A DNA stretch of 64,000 nt from Amphirosellinia nigrospora (lineage: Eukaryota; Ascomycota; Sordariomycetes; Xylariales; Xylariaceae): assembly GCA_004123355.1 (NCBI GenBank), contig SCHM01000004.1, positions 62,001 through 126,000 on the forward strand. The letters run 5' to 3'. The notes beneath the pieces are model-generated. The model saw nothing but the letters and a program-made list of their open reading frames with translations, did not search any database and was not told the DNA's origin. The position numbers and the translations under genes were made by a program. This document shows positions 48,201-62,640 of the stretch, piece by piece (position 1 is the stretch's first letter; every line of letters begins with the position of its first letter).

Positions 48201-50529
48201 ATCTATTGTTTTTTAATATATAGGACTATTTTAACTTCGTTAAGTTTATTTTTTAAAATTTTAATATTATTTGCGAAGTTTTTAAGCTTTAAAATAAAAA
48301 AGCCTTGCTTAAACAAATGCAAAAATAACTAAACTTAATATTATAGCCTTATAATAGCGGTTATTTTTGCCGATTTTGCAATATAAATTATATAAGTTTA
48401 TTTTTTTAAATAAAAAAACCTCGATAAACTTTTTAATAGTATTAAAAATTTATACTATCGTAAAACATACGTTTTAATAATTATATTTATTATTCGAAAT
48501 TAGTTTATATTACTATTAATATAATTTATATAGGTTTTATTAAATAAATTATAAAATATTAATATATTTTCGAATAAATGCTTAAAAATATTTATAATTT
48601 ATTATCGCTATTAATTTTAATGCTTATAATAAAAATATCGATAATTTTTTTATATATTTATAGTTTAATAAAAGTTTAAATAATATTATAGAAATTCTAG
48701 AGTTAGTAAACTTATAGCTTATAAAAAAAAAAGTTATAAAAACTTATAAATATAATATATTTAAGCTTTATATAAAAAAAAACGTAAAAAAATAAAAATA
48801 TTTATTAAAAAGTTTTATAATATTCGGAATAATAATCGATATAATAATAAAATTAGTTAAGATTAAAATTATTATATAGTTTAAAAATATAAAATATAAA
48901 TATATTTATATTAGCAAGCGATTTTTTTTAGCTTAAAAACTAATTAAATAATAGTTTTTTAAAATATTTTTAAAATTATAACAAATAATACAAAAAACTA
49001 GGTTAATCGCTTCTAGATTATTTATTAGTTTTATTGTTTAAATTTCGCTTTTTTTTACTTTATTATTAATATTACGGGCAAACGTTATATTGCCGTACAA
49101 CGTAATACGCCATATAAAAAAAACATAAGCTAAAACAAACATATAAACTATATAAATAATAAGCTTATTACCCGGTATTTAATAATAACTTTTAAATTAA
49201 TATTTATATAAAAAAAATAACTAAGCTTTTATATATAGCGTTAATCTTTAAAATAAAAATTAAAGCATAAAAGGTTATAAATATTAAATTTATAGTCTTT
49301 TTAGCTTTTTTAATATTTATAAGCTTAATAAAAAATATTTATTTTTTAATAAACGCTATAACTAAAAAATAATAATAATATTAAAAAATAAAAGACGCTT
49401 TTTTATTAAAATATAACGTAAATAATAATAATTTATAGTTTAGTAAAATAAAATATAAAGTTTGCAGTATAATATTAAAAACTAAGTAAATTTCCGTATA
49501 TTAATACTAATCAAGCTATATAAAAGCTAGATTATTAAAAAATAAAAGCACGTTTATATATTAATATATATAAGCCGGCCGAAGCAATAGTTTATTTATT
49601 TAGCGCTAATAGCTTTTTATATATTAATACTTAAACATTATTTTAATATTAGTTATATTAACAGCTATATATATTAAATTAACCGTTATAATTATTAAAA
49701 GCTAATAGCTATTAAATATTTAAGCAAACTTTTAATTTAAGGGCTAATTATAACTTATAAATATTTTAATAGTACGAAAAAAAATAGTAGCAGTTTTTAT
49801 TAATTTATTTATATAAGCAAGCATATTAAGTTTATAATAGCCTTTATTTTCTTACTATTAATATAAAATAAGCAACCTAATAATATAAATTGCTAATAAG
49901 CTTATAATTTACTAAAGCTATAAAATATATAAATTAATTTAAACAGCTAATAAATTAAACTAAGCAATATTAAATACTATTTAATAAAGTTAATAAAATC
50001 GTAATAAAATCTAAAAATTAAACTTATTAAACTATTTAAAAATAATAAAATAGCTATTTAGTTATTTTTTTATAAATATTAATATATATATGCTTTATAT
50101 AATATTAAATATAAAATATTATAAATTATTTTTACTTTTTACCGAAAAACTATTATAGTTATTAATAAATTAACTATATTTATATTATTATATATAATAT
50201 TACGCTTTTTATACGTTTAAAAATATTTATAATAAGTTCTAAAAAAATTAATAAAGCTTTTTATAAAAATTAATATTAGTATATTAATAAAAAGCTTAGC
50301 TGCTATAATTTAAATTTATTAAATTTAATTAATTTATTAAAATTAATTTTTTTTTTATAATAAAAATAAAATATAACCGATTTAAAAATTATAGTATAGC
50401 AATTTTAGTTAAATACGCTAGGTATATTATTAAAAATAATTAAAAATAATAATTTTTTTAAAATTAGCAATAATTTTATATATATTATTTAATTTTTTAT
50501 ATAGCGCGCTACGCTAGTTTTAATTTATT
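45271..50529. other. Decayed sequence, no recognisable gene
   Basis: Eroded sequence apart from repeat A copy 3. TTTACCCGG occurs twice at 46087-46113 as a 9-bp direct repeat. An inverted repeat GCTAATAGCTTTT / AAAAGCTAATAGC (one mismatch) lies at 49605-49617 and 49697-49709. 49070-49130 and 49560-49600 keep some G+C (GGCAAACG, GCCGGCCGAAGC) without an open frame. Confidence 0.55.
47085..47195. repeat. Dispersed repeat A, copy 3
   Basis: Shares GTTTTTAATTAAAATACCCG-like start, a long T run, CGATAAAAAAAC, TTTTTTTTTAGTTATACTTT and TTATAAAACTTAAGCACTAA with the other copies. No repeat B follows; an A-rich stretch does. Confidence 0.7.
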
Positions 50530-51496
50530 ATATAAAAAGTATAAAAGGTATAATATTTCGTTTTAAAACTATATATAATACGCGCGTAAACTTACGTAAA
50601 CTTACGTAAACTTTTATAAATTTACAAGCGTTTATATAAATTTACGTAAACTTATATATATAAAATAACAAAAAGTTTAGTAAAAAATTTAGCGATTTAA
50701 CTATATAAACTTACGTAGATTTTTATAAACTTATAAATACGCGCGTAAACTTACGTAAACTTATACATATAAAACTATTAACCTAGCCTTGTATATTTTA
50801 CGCGTATAAGCTAATATATATAAACTAGTCTTTTTTTATAATATATATAAGGTTTATATAAGGCTAAGTTTATATAAGGTTTATAAGTTTATATAAGTTT
50901 GTATTAGTTTGCGTAAGTTTACATAAGCGCTTATAAGTCTATAAAAGTTTATATAGGTTTATATAAGTTTACGCATATATTTATAGGTTTATAAAAGTTT
51001 GCATATATATTTATAGGTTTATAAAAACCTATATAAACCTACGTAGGTTTATATAAGCGCTTATAAGTTTATATAAATCTATATAAGTTTATGCGCGTAT
51101 TTATAAGTTTATATAAATTTGCGTAAGTTTGCGTAAACGCTCGTAAGTTTATAAAAGTTTATATATATATTCGTAAGTTTATAAAAACTATAAAAAATAT
51201 AAAATATATATTCGAAAGCTTTATAAGCTTTAAAAATATAAATATTATTTAAAGCTATTAGTATAAAATATATTATTTTAAAGCTATAAGTACTAAAAAC
51301 GTTATTTTTAAAAGCTATAAAAGCTTTAAATATATAAAAATCGCTATTTTAAGCTAAAAAATATTTTTAAATAATTAAATATTAATTATATTAATTTATA
51401 AATAAAAAATATTATTATTAGTATATTTTTTAAAATATATATATATATAATAAAAAATATAAATAAAGCGTAATATTTCGATTTAAAACTAATATA
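50530..51496. repeat. Minisatellite in inverted orientation, bracketed by direct repeats
   Basis: The left arm (50581-50770) is built of units such as TTACGTAAAC and ATAAACTTACGT. The right arm (50849-51189) is built of the opposite-strand form, ATAAGTTTACGT, ATAAGTTTATAT and AGTTTGCGTAAG. Thus one motif of about 12 bp is present in two opposing blocks around a centre of about 80 bp. Inside the right arm are a perfect 24-bp palindrome at 51031-51054 (core CCTACGTAGG) and TATAAGCGCTTATA at 51052-51065. The whole block is framed by TAATATTTCGTTTTAAAACT at 50551 and TAATATTTCGATTTAAAACT at 51471, 920 bp apart. The motif recalls the ACGCG-type minisatellite at 19845. No coding frame. Confidence 0.82.
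51031..51054. repeat. 24-bp perfect palindrome
   Basis: The sequence is its own reverse complement over 24 bases, with centre TACGTA and the G+C bases CC and GG at symmetric places. It overlaps by three bases a 14-bp palindrome centred on GCGC. Perfect palindromes of this size in RIP-mutated DNA suggest gene conversion, or that both strands mutated symmetrically. Confidence 0.8.
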
Positions 51497-54400
51497 TTTC
51501 GATTTTATATTTTATATTTTATAAATAATATTTATTAAAAAAACTATATTAAATTAAAAATTAAAAAATATATTTAAAAAAATAATCGTAATAATAATAT
51601 TAATAATAATAATAATATTAATACTATAATATTAATAAAGCTATTTTTAGTTTTTTAATAAAGATTTTTTATTTTATTTTTATTTATGTTATAAACTATG
51701 CTTAATAATTTATAACGTTTATTATAACATTATAAAGCTTATTTATAACATACTTTATATTAGCGCGTACGCTTGTAACGCCGTATTTTTATAGCGATAT
51801 AATATAAAGCTACGTTTTTTTTGCTTACGTTACTAATAACTAATTCGGTACGCTATTAAACGTTATATAAGCAGCTAGGAGCTAGTGCTTTTTTACGCCC
51901 GGCTTTAAAAATTAATAATAATATTTATAGCGCTAATATAACAAATATAAACATGGATAATAGTAGCTATTTTTTATTAATAGCTTAGCTTTTACTATAT
52001 TATAATAAAAAGTATAATTTAGTTTGTTTAAATTTACTATAGCTTAATATTTATATATTAAAACTATAATTTAGTATAAAATTTAATTTATTTTAGCGAT
52101 AAAAATAATTATAATAATAATTATAAAAATATTAAATATATATTAACGCCGTTTAGCTAGTTCGTTTGTTGCGCCGAAATCCCGTTAAAATTATGCCTAA
52201 TAAAAAAAGCTACTATTTAATAGTTTATTTGCTATTTTTACGGCGGACTTTTACTAAACGCGCAAATAAGCTAAATTACGCAAACTTTCGAAAACATTTT
52301 ATATATTATTTTAAAAAGCTTAAACTTTTTTATTATAAATATTAGCATACTATATTAATATTTTATTATTAATATAACTATATTTTATAGTTTAACCTTT
52401 TTATTTATAAGTTTAAATAATAAAGCTTTATTTTAGCCCTAGTCTTAGTTTATATTAATAATAATAATAATAATAAAATAAAACAAATAGTTTAATAAGC
52501 TTAATAAAATAGTAAACTATTAACTATTAGTAATAAATATTTAAACTATGCTAATAAAAATAAAAAAACGTTCGATAAAAATAATAATTATACTAAACTA
52601 AATAGTAGCAATAGTAACCTAGTAAGCACGCTACTACTAGCGTAAAAATACTAGCGTTATGGGGTTTTTATTATTATATAATAGCTTATTAATAACTTAA
52701 TAAAAAGTCCGTAGTTTTAAATTATCGGCAATATATTTACAAACAAAAATAATATAACTTATAAGCAAAGTTAAATAGTTATAATTAAAAATAAATTTTT
52801 CAAAAGTTTAATTTATAATAAATTAAACAAAAAAAATAATAAATAATAACTTTAAAAATTTCGCCAATATATAAATAAATTAAACAAACTTTAAACTTTA
52901 CCCTAGCTATATTAATTTATTGCTTTATTTTATTAATATTATATAATTATAAAATTACCCCGGAAAAATTTATTAAATATATTTTTTTAGCTTTGCTTAT
53001 AATATTATTATATAGTTAGTTTTTATAATTTTAATATCCGATTAATTGCCGCTTTTATTTAAAATAAAAAACGTAGCTATAAATATTAATCTAAGTTTAA
53101 ATAAAAAAAAAATAAAAACTATTAAAACTAATTAGCTATAATAATTATATATACATACTAATAAACTAAGCGCTTTTTTATATTTTTTTATTAAAGCTAA
53201 AAATACTTTTATATAATTTTAACTTTATATTTTATAGTTTATAATTATAAAAGTTAAAATTAAAAAGTATTTTTTTTTACGAACGGCTTTTTATTCGCTA
53301 TTAATTTCGAAATATATAAAATAGCTAAAAAATTAATATTATCTTAAATAGCAAATTAAAAAACTAAACATTTTTAGTTATTAAAAAAATAAGAAATAAA
53401 CAAGCGAAAGTTTAATAATAATAAATACTTTTAGGATAAATTTATATATATAAGTACTAAAATTAAACATAAATTTTTTAACGATATATTTTATACTGTT
53501 TATAACTTTAAACTTTTAATATATATTATTAATTATAACAATTAATATGTTTATTATAAAAAAAAATAAAAAATATTTTAACTATATTAAAGTTTATAGT
53601 AAAGTTTATTACTTAGAAAGCTTTTTTTTTATAATCTTAATAGTTAAGCTATATTTTAACAAAAATATATATAATAGCTAGTTATATAATTTAATAAAAT
53701 AAAACGCTGCTTAAATATTTAAACTATATTTTATAACGTTTAATAATATAACTACTTTTGCTTTTTAGTTTAAAATAATATTTAGCTATTAATAACTTTT
53801 ACGTTTAAAACATTAATATTTTTTATTATTTATTCTTTTACTTATAAACGCTTAAGCAAATTAATATAGCTATATTTATTACTTATATTTACTTATTAAA
53901 TAATAATAATTATAAACTTAAACTAAAATTAATGTTTTAAATAATATTTATCTTTTATACTTTGTTTTATAGCAATTAAACGCTTATTAGTCTAGTTAAA
54001 ATTAGCTTAAATAGTTAGCCTACTAAAATATAATATCGAAATATTATTTATAAGCTTAAATTAATAAAATTGCTATATAAATAAAATAAATATTTTTTAA
54101 GCTTAGTTATTTTTTCCGTATATACTTTAACTATATATTAACTTTATAAAATTAAAATAAACATATATTATATTTATCGATAATTAAAATATCCGTTATT
54201 TATTAATCTAGCATTTTTTTTCGCTAAGTTTTTTTTTTAGATAATTTTATTTTTTTAATAATTATTAATATATAACTATTAGCCTTAATACTAAATAAAT
54301 ATAGTTCTATTTATATTAGCTTTATAAAACTAAAAGTTGCTATTAATATATACGCTTTATTTTTTTTTCCGTTCTAAAATTATTACTAAAGTTCGATAAT

Positions 54401-57400
54401 ACAGCTTTTCCCCGTACTATTTTTACCCGATAAATAAAAAAATAATTACAAAAAAGCTAACATTAATATTTTACTAATCTTTAATATTTAAGCTTTTAAA
54501 TTACTATAAAAGTTTATATTATTTAAATACTTTTAATACAATTAAAATAATTATTTATTTCTAATTTAATTATTTTTTTGCTACTTATTTATTAATATAA
54601 GCTTATATGATATTAAGCTAAATATTATTAATATATAAGATATAATACTTTTTTTAATATATTTTATAGTTTACTATATAATAATTAAATTTATATTTAA
54701 ACTAAACAGCTTTTTATCGCAATTTTATTCATATTATATTTAAAAAATTTAGTTTATTTTAAAGGCAGCTATATTAATTACTTATTTATATCTTATAATA
54801 TTGTTTTTATTTAAAACTTTAATATTATTTCTTTATTTTTTAATTATTTTTACTATTACTAAAATTTAGCCTAACTATATATATTTTTTTTTATATATTA
54901 TTACTATATTATAATATATCGTTAAATTTTTCGAAAAAAAATAATTAGTTCGTTTTAAATATATAATATAGCTAGTACTTAATAGCGTCCGCTATTTTGC
55001 CGAAAAAAAAATACTAGTTTATATAATATAATTATTCTTACAAACTATTATTAAACGCAACTATTACGTTATAAATAATAAATCGTTAGCTTTTTTTTTT
55101 TTTTGTTATTAATTTTATCGTTATTTGTTTTAATATCGCTAATATTAATATCCAAATTATAATTAATTCTAAAATCCTTTTATATATTATTTTGTTTTAT
55201 ATTTTTTTTAAATTTATAAAAAAGTTAAAATTAAAACAAATAAACTATAGCTTATTAAAATATTTAATTTTTACTTAATCTTATAATAAAACTAATTCTA
55301 TAGTTAAATCTACTATAAACTAATATTATAATATAAATAAACTAAGCTTTACTATTTATAATTATATATATAATATATCTTTTTTTTTATTAAAAAATAA
55401 TAAACCTATAATTATTAATATTATTATTTTAATAAAACGTTTAACTAGTTAATAATACTAGCTACTTTTTTAGCTATTTTTAAACTAATAATAATTTACC
55501 GGCTATTTATTTTATAGTTTTAAAATAATTTATATATATAATAAATAATCGTATAAATATAACTTTTATAACTAAAGCCCTTTTACTTTATAAGTTTATA
55601 CTAATATCGGATAAATCTTTTTTTTAAACTCGAATAAATATAATTTATATAATAATTAATCTTAAAAAGCCTTATTATTTACTTAAACCGCTTAATAATA
55701 AAAATTTAGCTATAATTATATTATAGTTTAATATATAATTATAGTATAAATCTATTTTTAATTATTTTAAAACGAATAATATATATTATAGCTAAATATA
55801 TAGTTTATTATATTAATAAATAAAAACTTTTTTTCCGAAAATATCCAGTTTATAATCCGTATTATTAAGCTTTAAGCTATAATATTTAGCTAAAATAAGT
55901 TTATAAAGCTTAAGTTTTTTTTTAATATATTTAAATAAGCAGCAATTAATATAAGTTTTTAGTATATTAACGATTTTAGTTTTATAATATAATTAATAAT
56001 ATAATATATAATCGATAATATTTACTTTTTTATAAAAATAAAAAAAAGTTATAATTATATTAAAAAGCTATTACTATTATTTTATTAAACTTAAAACAAA
56101 AATTCGTTATTTATTTAACGTAAAAAATACTTTTCGAAATAATATAAATATGTAATACTAAAGCTTATAACTACTTAAATCAACACTTTTATTTTTTATA
56201 ATGCTTTTTTATTTTGCTAAAAATATACTTTTTATACGTTATAATATACTTATATTTTAGGACGCAAATATAATAAAATATACTTTACGTTTTTATTTTA
56301 TTACAACTTTATTTTATAAAAATAAAAAGTTATTATATAACATAAATCGCAAATATTTATCCGTTACTTATTAGTCCGAAATATTTTTGCTAACATTTTT
56401 TATAAAATGCTTATTTACTTATATTAAAAACTTTATTAGTTTTACCAAGTTATTTTTATTTTATATAAATATAATAAAGTTTTTAATACTAATATTACTA
56501 AAAAACTATATTATACCGTAAAAATAAAATTTATTATAACTATTTATTTTAATATAACTAAAATAATACTCGACCGGGCTAAATGTTTTATTATAAAAAT
56601 TAATATTTACTAGCTCTATAAAAAATGCCCTAACATATAAATAGAACTATTATACTATAATAACTAAGTTTTAGTTAACTTTTTTATATAAATCTAATAA
56701 TAGTTCTTATATATATTTATTAAAACGCTTTATTTTCTAAGCTTAATATAAATAACTACGTAGATTTTTCTTTATTTTTACGCAAACTAATAATAATAAA
56801 TTATTTAAGTTAATAATAAACTATATTATAAGCATTTTATAACATACAATTATACTTTTAATTTTTTAACATTATATTTTTTTTTTTTAATAAAAACTAC
56901 TAACGATATATTAATATTTTCTAAAGCAACTTTTTTATCTAAAGATTATTTATATACTTATTATACTATAACTTAAAGGCCGCTTTTTTTAATTTAAAAG
57001 CCGATAATAATTTATATATATATTAAAGTTTCTAAAAAGCTAATTTTTTCGTACGGCTAAAGCTAATATATACGTTATTACTTTTTATAATTCGGTTAAA
57101 TATAAAAAATAAAAATACTAAATATATTATAGCTTAACCGCTATATTATTAAAGCTTAATAAATACTTATTTAAAATATTTATTAATATTTATTTTATTA
57201 TATTTATACGTATTTATTAGTAAATATATTTACGTTCGTAAACTAAAGTTTATTTTTTTAGCCGTATTTTGCTTTTCCGAACAATCGGCGGTTATACTTA
57301 TAAACCTCTTTATTTATATAAAAAATTTTAATAAACATATAAATAAAATAATTAAAATCGCGGACGTTTATAAATTTATTACTAAATATTATTTAAACGT

Positions 57401-59084
57401 ATAAATAGCTTTAAAAGCTAGCTTATACGAACTAAACTTTTTAAACGTTTATTATTTTTTTTTTTTATTAAAAAAAACCTAAATAATATTAATATTATTA
57501 TTAAGCTCGATTTAATATTAAAATTATTATTTATTTTAGCTTTATTTTTAATTATATATATTATATTTTCGATTAATATTTCGTTATTTAATTTATTTAA
57601 TAATTTAGTATTAATTTTTTTTTTAATTTAATTATTAGTTTTTTATATTTTTAAAAAAAATTTTTTTTTTTTCGTAGTTAGCCGCTTAAAACGTAATAAA
57701 ATAAATTTGCTAAATATTAAAAAAAGCCCGTATTAAATAATATATATTTAAACTATTCGGCCGTTTTTGCTATAATATTTAATATAATAATAATATTTTT
57801 AAAAATAGCTAATAATATAATTTTTTTTTTATTCTTTATATATTCTAAATATCCTAGTTTTTTATAATATTTAATATAAATTATTATTCGCTTAAAACTA
57901 AAATAATACGTTTATTATAACTATTTTATAAAGCTTTAAAAATAGTAAAATATTTTATTTTTTAAATAAGTCTAATTTAACCTATATAATTTTAATTTTA
58001 TTTTTTACGTCTTTTATTAGCCGAAAAAATAATTTTATAATTAAAAATATATCGTTCGTAAAATAAAAATATACTTTAAAATTTTATAATAAAATATATT
58101 CGAAACGTAATTAGTTTTAAAATTAAGCTTAAACTTCGATATATAGCCGAATATAACCTTAAAAGCTAAAAAACGTTTTTTAAAAAAGTATAAAATATTA
58201 ATTTTTTCGGGCTAAAATATTTATATAATATTTATAGCATATTTAATCAATAGTTTATTAATAATTTTCTTTTTTAATATTTATATTATATAACTAGCAA
58301 ATAATAATAATGCTATTTATTATAAAGTATTTTTTATAATCGAAATAATAAAGATTATTTTTGTTTTAATTTAAAAACCGTTATTAAAATTTAGTTCGAA
58401 GCTATTATAAAAACTAAAAAAATTATATAATTATTATATTAATTTTAAGCGTTTATATTTAATAAAAATAATATTAATCTAAAAGTTATAATTTTAGCTA
58501 TTAAGTTTTAGCTTAAAAGTAAAATATATATTTAGCTTTCCGTTCGTTAAAAATAAGGTTTAAATATTTTATATTTATTAAATTTTAAACTTTAAAAATA
58601 TAAAGCTTATTTAACACGTTTAAATATTTTTATACTGCTTTATTAGTACTTAAAATATTTAGGCTATATTTAGGTTTATTAAGTACTTATAAAATAAGCA
58701 AAGAAAAAGGCGAAAAAAAAATAAAAAAAAGGGGAAAAAAAAAAAAAAAAAACGACAAAAAAATAACAAAAAAACAACAAAAAAAATAAAAAAAAAAACA
58801 ATATTTTTAAATCAAAATATAAATAAATATAAGTATATCTAGCCCTAGTTAAAAAGCTGCTTTAATTATAGTTAAAAAAAAAATTCTTATATAGCAAATA
58901 AACCGTTTTTTTATAAAAAAGCAAAAATCCAAAAGCGTAAAAAAAAAAATTAGCTATAAATAATAACATAAAGTAATAAAGTAATAGTTTTCTTTAAATA
59001 AAATTAAATAAAGTAAATAAAAATATATAATATTAAAATTAAAAACGTTTATTTTTTAAATAATAAATGTTATAATAAATAAAT

Positions 59085-59106
59085 ACTTTTTTCCTAAGGA
59101 AAAAGT
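59085..59106. repeat. Hairpin around CCTAAGG
   Basis: ACTTTTTTCC and GGAAAAAGT are complementary around CCTAAGG, with one bulged T. A T-run/A-run hairpin in noncoding sequence; no role inferred. Confidence 0.4.
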
Positions 59107-59214
59107 TTATAACTAAATAAAAAAAAGTTTTAATTATATTAATAAACTAAATTAAATATTAAAATTTAGCAATTAAAAAATAAATATTAAAACATATAGC
59201 TTTATATATAATAT

Positions 59215-59215
<1 letters not shown>

Positions 59216-59253
<38 letters not shown>
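59216..59253. repeat. Homopolymer of 38 T
   Basis: Uninterrupted T run counted directly, by far the longest homopolymer in the window. It could be the poly(A) tail of a minus-strand non-LTR retroelement or retrocopy, since 3' ends of such elements leave A runs. No target duplication or adjacent element end was found. The exact length is likely to be uncertain in any assembly. Confidence 0.75.
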
Positions 59254-59259
<6 letters not shown>

Positions 59260-62200
59260 TAAACATATTGTTATATTTTACCCGTATTAAGCCTATTTCT
59301 ATTTATATAACAATCTAATATAATATTTATTATTTACCTTTAATTTTCTTTTAATATAACTATACTATAAATAAGCGCCTAGCCTAAGCTTTATTATAAA
59401 TTATTATAGCAAAAAAATATAGCCCTAAAATTAATATTATAATATTAAAATCTTCGGTCATACTTTAAAGCTAGCTTTAATATTATATATAACGTTTCTA
59501 AAAGCTTTTTATAAAGTTATTATATTATAAGCAATTATTTTTTAAACAAGCAATATATAATTTATTATAATATTAATATATTATTTAATTTTTCGGTAAA
59601 ATATAATAATAATATAAATAATATATAAATTAAATATATAGTATATATAAACCGATTAAACGTATATTATATATTATATAGTTCATAATTAAAATATAAA
59701 GCTTTAATTTTATAAATTTAATTATTTTATATAAAACTTAAAATAAAACGTTTATTAAAAATAATATAATTATTATATTTATATTTTATAAATATTACCC
59801 GTTTAGCTATTATAAAGCATAAATAAAATAGCAAGCTTATAAGCAAAATATTTAATAAAATAACAAAATATATAATATAAATTGCACGCTTTATTTAATA
59901 AAAACAAAGCAAAATTCGCGAATATTTCTTATTTTATTTTTATTCTAAAAGAGCAAACAAAGCTTTAGCTTATACTATATAATATAAAAAATAAATAGTT
60001 TTAATATTATACCTAATTTTTTAAGCTATAAAACCCTTACGAAAATCTACTAGTTAACTTATAATATAATACTTAAAGAACAATATCCTAAGCATATAAA
60101 ATTAATAATTATATATAAAAAGTAACTAGTTTATATAACGCTTTAGTATATTCGAAAAAAAAAAAGCTAAATTTTATTAATTTATTTATTTTTTTACTAT
60201 AATTATATATTTTATTTAAAATTGTTTTACTTATTTTAACTAATATTTAAATATTTTACTATTAATTTTTTTATAATAGCTATATTTACTTATTTTGCTA
60301 TAATAAGGTCCGCCGTTCTAGCTACGCTAAAACAACTTAAAAAATATAAAGCGCTTTTACTGTTTTATATATTTTTATTTTTAAAATTAAAAAATAATAC
60401 TAATATAATAAAAAAAACTAATTAATTTAATTCGAAAACGTTATTTTATAAATATTTATTTAAACTAAAGTATTATTTTATACTTTTAAATAAAAATATT
60501 TATTAAAATATATTATAAACTTTAATATTATATTTATTGCTTATTACTAGGAAAACTTACTGGCTTTTATATTAAAAAACGCTGTAGTTTTTATATAAAG
60601 CCTATTTAACCTATAAACTATTTTTACTAAAAAAAACTAGTCCAAATTTTTAAAAACTAGTTTTATATAATAAATTATAATTTTTCGCTAAAAATAAATC
60701 TAAATATACATAAATATATTTTATTACTAGCTATAAACTAATTATTAATAGTTTAAACTTATAATAATTATTAAATTTATTATTATAAATAAAAATATCC
60801 TTGTTATAAATTAAAATATTTATTATTTATTTATTAGCAAGGTTAATAAAATCTTAATTTATAAAAGTTTAAAGTTAAACTTAATAGCTTTAAAGCCGTT
60901 TTTTAAAATAAAAATCTTTTTAAAAGTTAAGTATTATTTCTAACGGAGCACTAAAACTAATAAAGCGTGCTTTTTTAAAAATATTTTAAAATTAATCGTT
61001 TTTTTTTTATAAACAAAAATACTAAAAAACGGTTCAATTTTTTTTCTAGGGCAAAAATAAGCTAGCTTTATAAAATAGTTAGCTAATATATATTATTAAT
61101 AGTATTATCGGATAGCTAAAAAATAAGTTTGTTTTAAAATCGGAGTATAAAAAATATACGCTTATAGGCTATAACTTTATTTATATTATTTACCCGGCTA
61201 AAAAATTAAAACTTTTTAAATTCGCCGGTAATAATATTAAAATCAACCTTATATTAGTTATATTACCGAATAGATTTTAATTTTAAAATAAGCGTACGTT
61301 TATAAAAGCTTAAACTAGGCTATTAGGCTTTTTATAAGCTTAAAGTACTATTATTTCCGCTAATAGTATTAATAACCTAATAGTTAAAAATAAGATTTAT
61401 TTTCGACTAAATATAAATATTCGGCTAATAATTCCGGCAAAATAGCAAGCATTATAAATTTTAAATTTATTATATTAACAATATACTAAGGGCATAAAAT
61501 TAAAATCGTATAATATAATTGTAAAATATTGTATAAAATTTTATTAATTATTATTTTTAGTTAAAAAATAATAATATAAAACATATTAATAATTAAAAAG
61601 CTTTATTTTTAAATAACATAGGATTATATAGCTTTAATATAAATATATTATCTAGTTTTAGATTTTTTTAATATTTAATAGCTTATAATATATTATATTT
61701 TAGCTATAGCTTTTAAAAAAAAGCGGTTTTTTTTAAAGTTAATAAAAATATATTCTAAACTTTTAAATATAACTTTTTAAACTTAGCTAATTTTTTTTAG
61801 CAAAAAAAGTTACGAAAAAACTAAAACGTAAAAAAAAAGAATAATAAGTTTTATATAATTTTATTCGAAAATACTATTTTTAAAACATATTTAGGTTTAA
61901 TTATTTATATTAAGCGGGAGTTTATTTAATATAGCTTTTATAAAAGCTTTCGCCCGTATTATAACGTTTTATTAGTTAAATTATATTTTATTGCGGGCAA
62001 ATATTAAAATAAAGCAAATAATATTAAGTTTAAAGGGTAAACAAATAAATAAAATAATTAAAAAGTAAAAGCTATAAAATATAAAATTAATTAATTAATT
62101 AATAATATACGTTATAATAGCCTAAGCTTTTTAAAAAATATTAAGCGTAATACGTTATTTCGTTAAATAATTTATTTTAAATATATTTAAACGTTATAAA

Positions 62201-62307
62201 CTTTATTTTTTAGCTTTAAAAGCGTATTATTTTATAACTCTATATTTATTTTTTTTAAAACTATTATATTTTATACGTTTAGTTTGTTTTTTTTAAAACT
62301 AAGTATA

Positions 62308-62640
62308 AAAACCTTTCCGGTAAAAAGAAAGATAATATAAAGGATATTTAAGGCCAATAAACGTAGCTTAGACCCCTTTTTTAGCCTAGTATAAACTATT
62401 TTGCTAGAAAAAAAAAAAACAATAGGCGCGCTAAAACTTAAGCCTCCGAACTAAATAAGCTACTATTTAGTTAAAAAGCTAGTATTTTTTAAAAAACTTA
62501 ACTTATTAATAGCTATAAGCTACTAATAAAAATAAAAACTTAAAATAAAATATAAAATATAAAACGCTAAGCTTTATATTTATATTCGCGCTACTAAAAA
62601 ACTTTAAAAACTAAACTAAATAAAAATCCTAATTTATACT
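62308..62640 (+). pseudogene. Possible pogo/Tigger-type transposase C-terminus (weak)
   Basis: A plus-strand frame from 62308 to about 62515 is interrupted only by TAA codons at 62338, 62392 and 62452. It reads IFKANKRSLDPFFSLV followed later by IGALKLKPPN*ISYYLVKKL. In fungal pogo-like (Tc1/mariner superfamily) transposases, the part after the DDE core typically has a G/A-F-R/K-A-T-G-x-x-P-x-D-P-x-x-V-L block, then a proline-rich T-P-P-N-type segment and a basic, helical tail. The order and spacing here are suggestive, and a lysine-rich tail continues to about 62870. The catalytic core was not found upstream, where it should be, so the assignment is tentative. A gag-like basic protein of an LTR element would also fit the tail. 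Non-functional in either case. Confidence 0.28.

Larger units (their letters stand above)
51497..62307. other. Long decayed stretch, no recognisable gene
   Basis: Mostly T-biased eroded sequence. 51597-51630 and 52458-52479 are AAT microsatellites. 51750-51900 and 52140-52280 are clearly G+C-richer than their surroundings (TGCGCCGAAATCCCG, ACGGCGGAC), and a 50-codon ATG frame runs at 52191-52343, but nothing in it is recognisable. 58680-58800 is an A-rich tract with GGGG and AACAA words. 61180-61480 reads on the plus strand with few stops (YPAKKLKLFKFAGNNI and onward), but no family could be named; it may belong to the transposon fossil that follows. Confidence 0.5.

Noticed and set aside
52191-52343. 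50-codon ATG frame in the G+C-richer patch
   Set aside because: Short, not recognisable, and preceded and followed by stops. Kept only as part of the patch finding.
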